A stretch of 64,000 bases of DNA. Origin: Firmicutes bacterium UBA6113. GTDB taxonomy: Bacteria > Bacillota > Clostridia > Tissierellales > Sedimentibacteraceae. Location: assembly GCA_002422545.1 (NCBI GenBank), contig DIWF01000023.1, positions 1-64,000 of the forward strand, in the 5' to 3' direction. The position numbers and the translations under genes are program-made. This document shows, in pieces, positions 51,939 to 60,920 of this stretch (position 1 is its first letter; every line of letters begins with the position of its first letter). The notes beneath the pieces are model-generated. The model ran no database searches. It saw only the letters and a list, made by a program, of their open reading frames with translations, and was not told the origin of the DNA.

Positions 51939-52864
51939 TATAAATGTGTTCCTACTATTTTTATCTCAGGTTCTAAAATTATGCCGAATTTATCATTGAC
52001 AGTGCTAATAACTATTCTCATGAGTCCGAGAACATCTTCACATGTTGCGTTATCATAGTTCACAACAAAACCGCTGTGTTTGTCGGATACCATTGCACCT
52101 TTGTATCTCAGCCCTTTAAGTCCCGCATCTTCAATAAGCTTCGATGCATATCCGCTTGCAGGTCTTTTAAAAGTGCTGCCTGCGCTTGGAAGGTTAAGAG
52201 GCTGCTTTGTAATTCTTTTTTCATTTAAGTCCCTGATAATTTCCATAATTTCATCTTTGTTACCGTATGTAAGTTCAAGTTCTGCTTCTATAACTATAAG
52301 TTCAGAATCCGTTATCTTTGTGTGTCTGTATGAAAACTCCATTTCCTCATTTGTAAATTCATGCAAATTTCCGTCAAGGTCAATGCATCTGACTTTCTTA
52401 ACGACATCTTTCATTTCGCCGCCGTAAGCTCCTGCATTCATGTAGACGGCTCCGCCAATATATCCCGGAATTCCGCTGGCAAATTCAAAGCCTGCCAGGC
52501 TTTCCCTTGCAAGATATTTCGCAAGTACAGACAATAAAGTTCCGGCACCCACTGTCACTTTGTTTTCAACCCTTGAAAAATAATCAAAATTTTCACCTAT
52601 TTTTACAATTGTTCCCTTGTAACCATCGTCTGAAACCAGCAAATTTGTTCCGTTTCCTATAATAAAACAATCTACACCGTGTTTTTTTATCAGCTTTAAA
52701 ACTGTTTCTAAATCTTCTGTATTTTCAGGTTCTGCAAGTATACCTGCAGGGCCTCCTATTTTAAAATAAGTGTGATTTTTTAATGGCTCATCCTTAAGGA
52801 CTCTTCCTCTTAAATTTGAAGTCATATCCTTGTAAAGTTCATTAATTTTTGACTGATATTCCAT
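51938..52864 (-). CDS. murB: UDP-N-acetylenolpyruvoylglucosamine reductase
   Basis: 308 residues, type II MurB as in Gram-positives. FAD-binding TYFKIGGPAGILAEPENTED and IIGNGTNLLVSDDGY come first, then GFEFASGIPGYIGGAVYMNAGAYGGE. The catalytic serine loop is LPSAGSTFKRP and the final Glu is in ILEPEIKIVG. It reduces enolpyruvyl-UDP-GlcNAc to UDP-MurNAc in peptidoglycan synthesis. It is first in the murB-PHP-rapZ-yvcK block. Confidence 0.95.
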   Translation of the reverse strand: MEYQSKINELYKDMTSNLRGRVLKDEPLKNHTYFKIGGPAGILAEPENTEDLETVLKLIKKHGVDCFIIGNGTNLLVSDDGYKGTIVKIGENFDYFSRVENKVTVGAGTLLSVLAKYLARESLAGFEFASGIPGYIGGAVYMNAGAYGGEMKDVVKKVRCIDLDGNLHEFTNEEMEFSYRHTKITDSELIVIEAELELTYGNKDEIMEIIRDLNEKRITKQPLNLPSAGSTFKRPASGYASKLIEDAGLKGLRYKGAMVSDKHSGFVVNYDNATCEDVLGLMRIVISTVNDKFGIILEPEIKIVGTHL

Positions 52865-52984
52865 TACTTCACCCTTTCTAATCTTTCTTATTACATTTTA
52901 ACATTTCTTTCATATTTTTTAAAGATATATTTTTATTATTCTGTCTAGAGAAGCTACTAAATCCATTATTTTTTACAATTAAAA

Positions 52985-53017
52985 TTGACAACGTTTATCA
53001 ATAGTGATAGTATTGAT
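52985..53017 (+). promoter_or_regulatory. Promoter with overlapping palindrome upstream of the M20 gene
   Basis: TTGACA (52985-52990) and TAGTAT (53008-53013) are 17 bases apart. ATCAATA (52997-53003) and TATTGAT (53011-53017) form an inverted repeat across the -10 box, the normal place for a repressor operator. The gene starts at 53084. Confidence 0.5.
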
Positions 53018-53083
53018 GGTGAATAAATATAATATTATTCTAATAGTAATTGACAAAATAAAATTTAATTATGGGAGTTTAAA

Positions 53084-54250
53084 ATGAAAAACAAAGTGAT
53101 GGATATAATCAATAAACTTGCTCCTGAGCTGGATGAACTAAGCCTGGAAATATACAACAATCCTGAATTGGGATACGAAGAATTCAACTCATGCAAGCTC
53201 CACTGCGACATTCTAAGCAAATATGGCTTTAAGGTTGAGGAAAACTTTTCAGGCATTGAAACAGGATTCAAAGCAGAATACAAAAGCAGTAAGGAAGGAA
53301 TAACAGTTGCCTACATGTCTGAATACGATGCACTTCCTGGCATAGGACACGGCTGCGGACACAACATTCTTGGAACAGTAAGCACAGGAGCTGGTATTGT
53401 TCTTAAGCAGATCATAGATGAAATCGGTGGAACAGTTGTGGTGTTTGGAACTCCTGCTGAAGAAACAAGCGGAGCAAAAGTTGCATATGTGGAAAATCAT
53501 GAATTCGACAACGTGGACATTGCCATGATGGCCCATCCCGGAAACGAATATACAAAAAGCGGTACATCCCTGGCTCTTGAGCCAATACAGTTTGAATTTT
53601 TCGGCAAGACTGCCCATGCAGCAGCTGCTCCAGAAAAGGGAGTAAACGCACTTGATGCAGCTATTCAGACATTCAACAGCATCAATGCATTGAGAGAGCA
53701 CATAAAAAGCGATTCAAGAATTCACGGTGTAATCCTTGACGGAGGAAAAGCCGCTAATATTGTTCCTGATTATTCAAAATCACAGTTTTATGTTCGTTCT
53801 ACATCAAAGACATACAACCTGGAACTCCTTGAAAAAGTTAAAAACTGTGCCAGAGGCGCTGCCCTTGCAACAGGTTGCGAGCTAAAGATGACCAAATACG
53901 AATACAATTACGACAACATGGTCACAAACCAATCATTATCCGATGTATTCAACAATAAAATTTATGAAGTAGCAGGAATTAAAATGCAGGAACCTTCAAA
54001 AAGCACAGGCAGCATAGACGCCGGACAGGTAAGCCAGGTATGCCCTGCAATACATCCATACTTTGACATAACAAATGACAAGTCAATTGTAGCTCACACT
54101 AGAGAAATGGCAAGTGCGACACTAACAGACTACGCCAAGAAACAGATGAAAAACACAATTGCAGCTTTGGTGCTCACTGCTGCTGAAGTAATAGAAAACA
54201 AAGATTTGTATGAAAAAATAAAATTTGAATTCGACAGCACTGAAAAATAA
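53084..54250 (+). CDS. M20-family amidohydrolase (AbgB-like)
   Basis: 388 residues, one of the few plus-strand genes. M20 motifs: YNNPELGYEEF near the start, YDALPGIGHGCGHNILG with the metal histidine, VVFGTPAEETSGAKVAY with the catalytic Glu, and MMAHPGNEYT. GKTAHAAAAPEKGVNALDAAIQ marks the dimerisation domain. AbgB-like members cleave p-aminobenzoyl-glutamate or dipeptides. A YfcC-type carrier ends head-on to it 66 bases away, followed by a D-aminoacylase, so the group may take up and cleave acylated amino acids. Confidence 0.88.
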   Translation: MKNKVMDIINKLAPELDELSLEIYNNPELGYEEFNSCKLHCDILSKYGFKVEENFSGIETGFKAEYKSSKEGITVAYMSEYDALPGIGHGCGHNILGTVSTGAGIVLKQIIDEIGGTVVVFGTPAEETSGAKVAYVENHEFDNVDIAMMAHPGNEYTKSGTSLALEPIQFEFFGKTAHAAAAPEKGVNALDAAIQTFNSINALREHIKSDSRIHGVILDGGKAANIVPDYSKSQFYVRSTSKTYNLELLEKVKNCARGAALATGCELKMTKYEYNYDNMVTNQSLSDVFNNKIYEVAGIKMQEPSKSTGSIDAGQVSQVCPAIHPYFDITNDKSIVAHTREMASATLTDYAKKQMKNTIAALVLTAAEVIENKDLYEKIKFEFDSTEK

Positions 54251-54270
54251 ACACAGTGCCGAGTTCCAAT

Positions 54271-54300
54271 AAAAAATGCTCCTCGTAAGGAGCATTTTTT
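54271..54300. terminator. Bidirectional terminator between converging genes
   Basis: AAAAAATGCTCCT-CGTA-AGGAGCATTTTTT is a 13-base stem with a 4-base loop and A/T ends on both sides, between the M20 gene and the YfcC-type gene. Confidence 0.9.
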
Positions 54301-54315
54301 CGTTTTATTTTTTCA

Positions 54316-55716
54316 CTAGAACGGTCCGTAATTGATAAGAACCGAAATAACCATGAATACTGCTGCCATGAGAGTCCAGAGACCCATCAGCGGAGCTACA
54401 TATTTAACCCAAACTTCATACTTAATCTTTGCAACTGATAAGTTTGCTAACAGTACACCTGAAGTAGGAATTATTGAGTTTGAAATTCCGTCACCAAACT
54501 GATATGCAAGAACAGCAGTCTGTCTTGTCAGTCCTATTACTTCAGAAAGAGGTGCCATTATTGGCATTGTAGTTGCTGCCTGACCTGAACCTGAAGGAAT
54601 AAAGAAGTTTAGGAATGACTGAACCAAAAGCATTCCAACAGCACTTACTGACTTTGGAAGAGAAGAAACAACAGACGCCATGCCGAATACTATTGTATCT
54701 ATTATCATACTTCCTTCCATTATTACCAGTATTCCTCTTGCAAGACCAACAACCAATGCTCCAGTTGTCATATCTTTAGCTCCTGTGATAAAATCCTTTG
54801 CAATTTCATCCAGATTCATACCGCCGACCAAACCACCGACAATACCTATTGCAAGGAATATTGCAGCAATTTCTGTTATATACCATCCGAACTTGAACAC
54901 TCCGAAAATCAAAATACCCATTCCTATTAAAAATACCAATAGTACTCCAGTGTGTCTTGATGTCATTTGTTTTACGTTGTTTAAGTCAATTGCATGATCT
55001 TTTTCCTCAAGCTCAAGCTCATAAACAAGGCTCTTTGTAGGATCTGCCTTAACCTTGTTAGCATATCTGGAAATATAAACAATTACAAGAACTAAAGTAC
55101 AAACCCATACTACAAGTCTCAACGCAATACCAGAGAACATAGGAAGTTCAGCAATGCTCTGTGCAACCCCTACAGTAAAAGGGTTCATGAATCCTGCTGT
55201 AAATCCTGCTGCAGCTCCCAATGCCACAATTGACATACCTACTATAGCATCATATCCAAGGGCTCTAGACAATGCTATGCCTATTGGAACAAATACTATG
55301 GCTTCTTCTGCCATACCTATAGTAGCACCACCTAGTGAGAAGATGAACACTATAATCGGTATGAGAAGTTTCTCCTTACCTTTGAGGCTAAGTGCAACTT
55401 TGCTGATTCCAGCCTCTATTGCACCCGTCTGATTAACGACATTAAATGATCCTCCAACTATAAATATGAAGAATACAATACTTTGTGCAGCTGCAAGCCC
55501 TTTAGGAAATGCCTTAAGCACATCGAAAGGTCTGGCAGGAGCAGATTCAATTTGCTGATAAGATGCCGGATCAACGATCATTCTTCCTGTTGATGATTCA
55601 ACTTTCTGATACTGTCCGGCTGGAATAACATAAGTCAAAATTGCGATTATAATTATCATTGCAAACAATATTACGTAGGTATGGGGTACCTTGCCCTTTT
55701 TTTTCTTTTCTTCCAT
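54316..55716 (-). CDS. YfcC/DcuC-family anaerobic carrier
   Basis: 466 residues with about 12 hydrophobic helices after a basic start (MEEKKKKGKVPHTYV). Recognisable family stretches are ILTYVIPAGQYQKVE, FIVGGSFNVVNQTGAIEAGI, GGATIGMAEEAIVFVPIGIA, PSGSGQAATTMPIMAPLSE and FGDGISNSIIPTSGVLLA. The family covers C4-dicarboxylate, arginine/ornithine and short-peptide carriers. Neighbouring amidohydrolases suggest amino-acid or acyl-amino-acid uptake, but the substrate is not determined by sequence. Confidence 0.85.
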   Translation of the reverse strand: MEEKKKKGKVPHTYVILFAMIIIIAILTYVIPAGQYQKVESSTGRMIVDPASYQQIESAPARPFDVLKAFPKGLAAAQSIVFFIFIVGGSFNVVNQTGAIEAGISKVALSLKGKEKLLIPIIVFIFSLGGATIGMAEEAIVFVPIGIALSRALGYDAIVGMSIVALGAAAGFTAGFMNPFTVGVAQSIAELPMFSGIALRLVVWVCTLVLVIVYISRYANKVKADPTKSLVYELELEEKDHAIDLNNVKQMTSRHTGVLLVFLIGMGILIFGVFKFGWYITEIAAIFLAIGIVGGLVGGMNLDEIAKDFITGAKDMTTGALVVGLARGILVIMEGSMIIDTIVFGMASVVSSLPKSVSAVGMLLVQSFLNFFIPSGSGQAATTMPIMAPLSEVIGLTRQTAVLAYQFGDGISNSIIPTSGVLLANLSVAKIKYEVWVKYVAPLMGLWTLMAAVFMVISVLINYGPF

Positions 55717-55907
55717 TCTCTCCTCCTTATTAAATAAATATAAAATAGAATTAAAAATAGAATGCCAAATTAATAAATATAATCATCACTAGGTTATTTA
55801 TTAATTTTCGACATAAAATTTTAGACCATATTAACACATAATTTTCATAGATGCAAGCGGTTTTTCATATTTATTTTCATTTTAATTTTTATGCGTAATA
55901 ATTCTAA

Positions 55908-57275
55908 TTATGCTTCGCCTCTCTTTAAAAATTTCCCTGATATGTTATTGATTGTCTTACCTTCTTCCACTGCAATTTTTCCGTTGACAATTACATATTC
56001 TATGCCTTCAGGTCTAACTTGAGGGTCTTGGAATGTAGCCTTGTCGATGATGGTGCTGTAGTCAAAAATTGTAATGTCGGCATCATAGCCTTCCTTTATG
56101 AGTCCCTTGTTTTTAAACTTCAAGCGCTTTGCAGGCATGTATGTCATCTTGTAAATCGCATCATAAAATTCCATTTTCTTTTCATCCCTCACATAGTGTC
56201 CTATGACTCTTGGGAATGTTCCGGCACCTCTTGGATGTCCGGAATGGTTCCTGTAAATTCCGTCGCTTGCAATCATTACAAGAGGGTGATTGAGAGCCTG
56301 TACAATTTCACTTTCATTCATTACGTATGCAACTGCAAGCATGTTTGGATATTCCTTTCTTGCTTTTTCAAACAATTCCTTGTCGCAGAACATTCCTTTG
56401 AATGGTTCTTCAGTGAGCATTATTGAATCATAACCCTTGTTCCATATTTCAAGGCAGCCGTCGTCAAATACAGCTGAGCCGATGTAGGTGCTGAATGCAG
56501 CATAAGGATATGCATCAACCTGCAGGTCAGTTCCGCTGTTTGCAATGTCGTCAATGAGTTTTAAAGCTTCAGTCATGTTGCCGTATGCGCTGCAGCTTGA
56601 CAAGTGAGAAATCTGAAACGGTATGCGGCATTCTTTTCCGATTTGAGCCATTTCTTTTATTGCATCCAGGGCATAAATTGCATCCTTTCTATAGTGGGCA
56701 GCAAGAAGCAAGTCGTCTCTTCCCTGAATTTCCTTTGTAATAAGGATTGCTTCTTCAGTGTCTATGCCAGGGCAGTATTCAAGGCCGTAAGATACTCCGA
56801 CTGCACCAAAATCAACAGCGCTTTTAACCATGATCTGCATTTTTTCAATTTGCTCTTTTGATGATTTTTTGTATATGTCCGCACTTCCAACTTGGTTTCT
56901 TAAAAAATTGTGCCCTATGTAGGACATGTAGTTAACTGGATTTCCTTTTTCCTGAATGAATTGGTAAAGTTCCTCAATGCTTTGTCTGTTGTTACCGCAG
57001 TTGCCCACAATACATGTTGTCACACCCATGTTCAGCATTGTGTCAGCAATGTCGTACTCCATTTTTTTTGTAAGGGACAGATCTTCTTCGTGCATGTGTA
57101 TGTCTATAAAGCCAGGAGAAACATATTTGCCCTGGGCGTCGATTGTTTGTCTTGCTTCTTCTAAAACATTTCCAACGGCTGTTATTTTTCCGTCCTTGAT
57201 TCCGATGTCGCCCACTGATGATTTTTTATTTTCTGCATCAATTATAATTCCGTTTACTATTTTAATATCAAGCAT
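55908..57275 (-). CDS. N-acyl-D-amino-acid deacylase (D-aminoacylase)
   Basis: 455 residues from the ATG at 57275 (GGAGGG 6 bases upstream). Amidohydrolase superfamily: YVSPGFIDIHMHEEDL with the first metal histidines, TTCIVGNCGNNRQSIEE, AAHYRKDAIYALDA, FQISHLSSCSAYG, and ASDGIYRNHSGHPRGAGTFPRVIG, the D-aminoacylase signature with the metal Asp. It releases D-amino acids from N-acyl forms. It follows malic enzyme by about 46 bases and precedes the YfcC-type carrier, possibly in one operon. Confidence 0.88.
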   Translation of the reverse strand: MLDIKIVNGIIIDAENKKSSVGDIGIKDGKITAVGNVLEEARQTIDAQGKYVSPGFIDIHMHEEDLSLTKKMEYDIADTMLNMGVTTCIVGNCGNNRQSIEELYQFIQEKGNPVNYMSYIGHNFLRNQVGSADIYKKSSKEQIEKMQIMVKSAVDFGAVGVSYGLEYCPGIDTEEAILITKEIQGRDDLLLAAHYRKDAIYALDAIKEMAQIGKECRIPFQISHLSSCSAYGNMTEALKLIDDIANSGTDLQVDAYPYAAFSTYIGSAVFDDGCLEIWNKGYDSIMLTEEPFKGMFCDKELFEKARKEYPNMLAVAYVMNESEIVQALNHPLVMIASDGIYRNHSGHPRGAGTFPRVIGHYVRDEKKMEFYDAIYKMTYMPAKRLKFKNKGLIKEGYDADITIFDYSTIIDKATFQDPQVRPEGIEYVIVNGKIAVEEGKTINNISGKFLKRGEA

Positions 57276-57321
57276 TTTACCCTCCATTATTATCACTTAC
57301 AGAATTCTTTGCTATTCGCAA

Positions 57322-58488
57322 TTATTTGTTCTCTTTTCCCCATGCTTCTGCAACTGAAGCAGCAACTGCCATTGCAACCCTGTTGTTAAAAGGTCCAGGT
57401 ATTATGAAATCTTCAGCAAGCTGCTCTTCTGTTACCAAATTTGCTATGGCATATGCTGCTGCTTTTTTCATCTCTTCAGTTATTTGTTTTGCCCTGCAGT
57501 CCAAGGCACCTCTGAATACTCCAGGAAATGCAAGTACGTTGTTTATCTGATTTGGGAAATCTGATCTTCCTGTTCCAACTACCCTGGCCCCTGCTTTTTT
57601 GGCAATGTCAGGCATTATTTCAGGAGTGGGATTTGCCATGGCAAAAATTATGGAGTCAGCATTCATGCTTTTTACCATTTCCTCAGTCACAGAATTTGGT
57701 GCTGACACTCCAATGAACACGTCGGCACCAACCATGGCGTCCTTAAGTGTTCCTTTTAGCTTTTGGCTGTTTGTGATTTTAGCCAGTTCTTTTTTGTGAG
57801 CGTTGAGACTTCCTTCTCTTCCTTCAACAACAATTCCTTTGCTGTCACAGGCAATAATGTTTTTTGCCCCAAGGGATATGAGCATCTTTATTATTGCAGT
57901 TCCTGCAGCTCCCGGACCATTCAGCACTATTTTCACATCTTCGATTTTCTTTTTTGTAAGCTTCATCGCATTTATGAGGGCAGCTGAAACAACTATGGCA
58001 GTTCCGTGCTGGTCGTCGTGGAAGACAGGAATGTCTAGAATTTCCTTGAGCCTTTCTTCGATTTCAAAACATTTTGGTGCCTGTATGTCTTCAAGGTTTA
58101 TTCCTCCAAACACAGGAGCAATATTTACTGCAGTGTTGATTATTTCTTCAATATCTTGAGATTTTACGCATATGGGAAATGCATCAACACCTGCGAAACT
58201 TTTAAACAATACAGCCTTTCCTTCCATTACAGGAATTGCTGCTTCTGCACCTATGTTTCCAAGTCCAAGCACTGCTGACCCATCTGACAGCACAGCCACA
58301 AGATTCCCCTTGGCAGTGTATCTGTATACATCCTCAGTATTTTCATGGATTTTTCTGCATGGCTCAGCAACTCCCGGTGTGTATGCCGTGCTTAAATCAT
58401 CTCTGTTTTCAAGATTTACCTTGCTTTTTACTTCTATTTTTCCCTTGAATGCTTCGTGCATCTTCAGTGCTTCTTCATTATAGTTCAT
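57322..58488 (-). CDS. NAD-dependent malic enzyme
   Basis: 388 residues from the ATG at 58488 (GGAGGAG upstream), which lies inside the last codons of argH. The short bacterial form has YTPGVAEPCRKIHE, LSDGSAVLGLGNIG, FPICVKSQDIEEI, FHDDQHGTAIVVSAAL with the catalytic metal site, the NAD-binding LNGPGAAGTAIIKMLI and IFAMANPTPEIMP. It decarboxylates malate to pyruvate. The ATG overlap with argH indicates coupled translation. Confidence 0.93.
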   Translation of the reverse strand: MNYNEEALKMHEAFKGKIEVKSKVNLENRDDLSTAYTPGVAEPCRKIHENTEDVYRYTAKGNLVAVLSDGSAVLGLGNIGAEAAIPVMEGKAVLFKSFAGVDAFPICVKSQDIEEIINTAVNIAPVFGGINLEDIQAPKCFEIEERLKEILDIPVFHDDQHGTAIVVSAALINAMKLTKKKIEDVKIVLNGPGAAGTAIIKMLISLGAKNIIACDSKGIVVEGREGSLNAHKKELAKITNSQKLKGTLKDAMVGADVFIGVSAPNSVTEEMVKSMNADSIIFAMANPTPEIMPDIAKKAGARVVGTGRSDFPNQINNVLAFPGVFRGALDCRAKQITEEMKKAAAYAIANLVTEEQLAEDFIIPGPFNNRVAMAVAASVAEAWGKENK

Positions 58489-59869
58489 TTTCTGCTCCTC
58501 CAAGCCAATTTTTCCCTGCTTCAATTTGTCTTAATACTTCTGTTGGTGCTGTTCCTCCGTAGGAAACTCTTCCATTGACGCATCCTTCCATGGTAAGGTC
58601 AGGAAGAAGAGCCTTTTTAAGTCTAGAGTCAATATTCTTTAAATCATCATCTGTAAGATCTATGAAATCTTTGTTTGTTGTTTCGCAGTACTTGACCATT
58701 TTACCAACAATTTCGTGAGCTTCTCTAAACGGCATGCCGTTTTTTACGAAGTGTTCAGCAATGTCAGTTGCATTTAAGAAACCTTTGTCCAGATGTTTCT
58801 TGATAATTTCCATTCTGAATTCAGTTTTTTCAATCATCTTTGCAAATATTACAATGCTTTTCTTCAAAGTGTCAACAGTGTCGAACAATGATTCCTTATC
58901 TTCCTGGAAATCCTTGTTGTATGCCAGAGGAGTTCCCTTCATCACTGTGAGAAGCTGCATCAGATTGCCGTAGATTCTCCCTGTCTTACCCCTTAAAAGT
59001 TCCGCCATGTCCGGATTTTTCTTCTGAGGCATGATGCTGCTTCCTGTACAAAAGCTATCATCTATTGATATGTAAGAAAACTCCTGAGAATTCCAATAAA
59101 CAAACTCTTCTGCAAAACGGCTTATGTGCATCATGCATATTGAAGCGTTGCTGAGGATTTCAAGAATGTAATCTCTGTCGCTCACAGAGTCCATGGCATT
59201 TTCTGTCACATTTTTAAATCCAAGAAGCTCTGCAGTCCTATGACGGTTTATGGGTATTGTAGTTCCAGCCAGAGCACATGCTCCAAGCGGATTATAGTCC
59301 GTTCTTTCATAGCATTGGATAAACCTTTCAATATCCCTTTTAAACATCTGGAAGTATGCCATAAGGTGGAAACCCACGGTTACCGGCTGAGCATGCTGCA
59401 TGTGTGTGAAGCCCACCATTATCTGGTCATTATATTTTTCTGCTTTTTCAAGCAGCACATGTTCCATGTATTTTAAAATTTCTATTATTTCAACTATTTC
59501 CTTTTTTGCATAAAGGCGAGTGTCAACGGCCACTTGGTCGTTTCTGCTTCTTGCTGTGTGAAGCCTTTTTCCTGTTTCACCAAGTCTTTTTATCAGTATA
59601 CTTTCAACAGCCATGTGAATGTCTTCATCATGCACGTCGAAAGTAATTGTTCCGTTTTCTATTTCTGATTTTATTTCCTTTAAAGTTTCAACTATCTTTT
59701 CCTTATCATCTCTATTTACTATTCCTTGTTCGCAGAGCATTGTGACATGAGCAATGCTTCCTGCAATGTCGCAGTCGTAAAGTCTTTTATCAAAAAATAT
59801 GGATGCGTTGAATTCTTCAACGATTTTATCCATTCCCTTTTCAAACCTTCCACTCCATAAATTTGCCAT
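58478..59869 (-). CDS. argH: Argininosuccinate lyase
   Basis: 463 residues. It starts MANLWSGRFEKGMDKIVEEF, then TARSRNDQVAVDTRLY, FTHMQHAQPVTVGFH, and the lyase signature GSSIMPQKKNPDMAE with the catalytic serine. It splits argininosuccinate into arginine and fumarate. No other arginine genes are nearby, so the pathway is dispersed. The fumarate it makes could feed the malic enzyme next door after hydration. Confidence 0.95.
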   Translation of the reverse strand: MANLWSGRFEKGMDKIVEEFNASIFFDKRLYDCDIAGSIAHVTMLCEQGIVNRDDKEKIVETLKEIKSEIENGTITFDVHDEDIHMAVESILIKRLGETGKRLHTARSRNDQVAVDTRLYAKKEIVEIIEILKYMEHVLLEKAEKYNDQIMVGFTHMQHAQPVTVGFHLMAYFQMFKRDIERFIQCYERTDYNPLGACALAGTTIPINRHRTAELLGFKNVTENAMDSVSDRDYILEILSNASICMMHISRFAEEFVYWNSQEFSYISIDDSFCTGSSIMPQKKNPDMAELLRGKTGRIYGNLMQLLTVMKGTPLAYNKDFQEDKESLFDTVDTLKKSIVIFAKMIEKTEFRMEIIKKHLDKGFLNATDIAEHFVKNGMPFREAHEIVGKMVKYCETTNKDFIDLTDDDLKNIDSRLKKALLPDLTMEGCVNGRVSYGGTAPTEVLRQIEAGKNWLGGAENEL

Positions 59870-59884
59870 TATTTTCTCCCTTCT

Positions 59885-59925
59885 TCTATCAATTAATAAT
59901 TAAGAGTTAAGAATTAAAAATTATA
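59885..59925. repeat. AT-rich heptamer-type intergenic repeat (copy 4)
   Basis: AATTAATAATTAAGAGTTAA followed by GAATTAAAAATT, upstream of argH, is the reverse-orientation counterpart of the stretches at 32,604, 38,515 and 51,885. The gap 59,926-60,058 is AT-rich with no gene. Confidence 0.55.
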
Positions 59926-60058
59926 ACAATTAAATGTACAATTAAAATTTGTTGAATTGCACAATATTAATTATTATTTATTCACTATTAATTATGAATT
60001 ATCATTTTTATTGTTTATTATAACATACTTATTTTAATCTTCAAGCAAAAATAAAAAA

Positions 60059-60078
60059 TTGCCGGATAATTCCGACAA
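60059..60078. repeat. Left copy of a 20-base palindromic repeat
   Basis: TTGCCGGATAATTCCGACAA matches the sequence at 60195-60214 except for one base. The two copies flank the 74-base palindromic element, as if that element had inserted into a terminator and duplicated it, or as part of a larger composite repeat. Confidence 0.6.
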
Positions 60079-60110
60079 TAGACTATTGACAAACCTAATT
60101 TCCCACATTC

Positions 60111-60184
60111 GTAGGGGCGGATCTTGTATCCGCCCGTTTTATTAATTCAAAAATATTACGGGAGGACACGAGGTCCTCCCCTAC
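60111..60184. mobile_element. 74-bp palindromic repeat element (MITE/REP-like)
   Basis: The ends are inverted repeats (GTAGGGG and CCCCTAC). Inside are two GC-rich hairpins: GGGCGGAT-CTTGT-ATCCGCCC (60115-60135) and GGGAGGAC-ACGAG-GTCCTCCC (60160-60180). It stands out from the AT-rich surroundings. It resembles short GC-rich palindromic repeats that I recall being dispersed between genes in many Firmicutes and other genomes. Confidence 0.7.
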
Positions 60185-60194
60185 AATATGCTGA

Positions 60195-60214
60195 TTGCCG
60201 GATAATTCCGGCAA
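60195..60214. terminator. Terminator-like hairpin after rubrerythrin
   Basis: TTGCCGGA-TAAT-TCCGGCAA forms a perfect 8-base stem 12 bases after the rubrerythrin stop codon on the minus strand. No strong U-run follows on that side. Confidence 0.55.
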
Positions 60215-60225
60215 TTTACATTCTT

Positions 60226-60762
60226 TTAGTATGGTTTTGTGTACAGCTGGAAGTGAGCCTGAGGATGATCGCAAACAGGACAAATTTTAGGAGCGTCTTT
60301 GCCAACATGAATGTGTCCGCAGTTATCACACTGCCATACAACTTCTCCCTCACGTTTGAAAACTTTGCCTGTTTCAATATTTTCAAGAAGTGCCAGATAT
60401 CTTTCTTCATGGCCTTTTTCTATTGCTGCAACGCCTTCAAACAGGTATGCTATTTTGTTGAAACCTTCTTCTTTTGCCACTTTAGCAAAATTAGCGTACA
60501 TATCAGTCCATTCATAGTTTTCGCCTGCTGCTGCATCTTTTAAATTTGCAGCAGTTTCACCGATACCGTCATACAAAAGCTTAAACCATATTTTTGCATG
60601 TTCTTTTTCATTCCTTGCTGTTTCTTCAAAAAATTTACTGATTTGAACATATCCCTCATTCTTAGCTTTGCTTTGGTAGTATGAATACTTTACATGTGCC
60701 TGAGATTCGCCTGCAAATGCAGTCATTAAATTTTGTTCAGTCTTGCTTCCTTTTAATTCCAT
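60226..60762 (-). CDS. Rubrerythrin
   Basis: 178 residues from the ATG at 60762 (GAGGTG 6 bases upstream). The four-helix diiron domain has the E-x2-H and E-x6-Y-type ligands (FAGESQAHVKYSYYQSKAK, ETARNEKEHAKIWFK, VAAIEKGHEERYL). The rubredoxin-like end holds one iron in CDNCGHIH...CPVCDHPQ. It removes hydrogen peroxide in strict anaerobes. It has its own consensus promoter and appears monocistronic. Confidence 0.95.
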   Translation of the reverse strand: MELKGSKTEQNLMTAFAGESQAHVKYSYYQSKAKNEGYVQISKFFEETARNEKEHAKIWFKLLYDGIGETAANLKDAAAGENYEWTDMYANFAKVAKEEGFNKIAYLFEGVAAIEKGHEERYLALLENIETGKVFKREGEVVWQCDNCGHIHVGKDAPKICPVCDHPQAHFQLYTKPY

Positions 60763-60836
60763 AATGCACCTCATTAAATATATTTATTCCTTGGACTTAG
60801 CCTAGGACATAGACAATGGTAAATTTTTCTTGTTTA

Positions 60837-60865
60837 ATTATATCGAATTTTTTCAAATGATTCAA
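60837..60865 (-). promoter_or_regulatory. Promoter of rubrerythrin
   Basis: Minus-strand TTGAAT (60865-60860) and TATAAT (60842-60837) are 17 bases apart. The start codon follows about 75 bases downstream. No PerR-type palindrome is clear. Confidence 0.7.
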
Positions 60866-60920
60866 CTTTAAAAATTTTTTCATTAGTCCAACATTTTAAA
60901 TATACCCAATATTTTACACC

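Noticed and set aside
60095..60283. Open frame across the palindromic element
   Set aside because: It is created by the two GC-rich hairpins and has no ribosome-binding site or family similarity.
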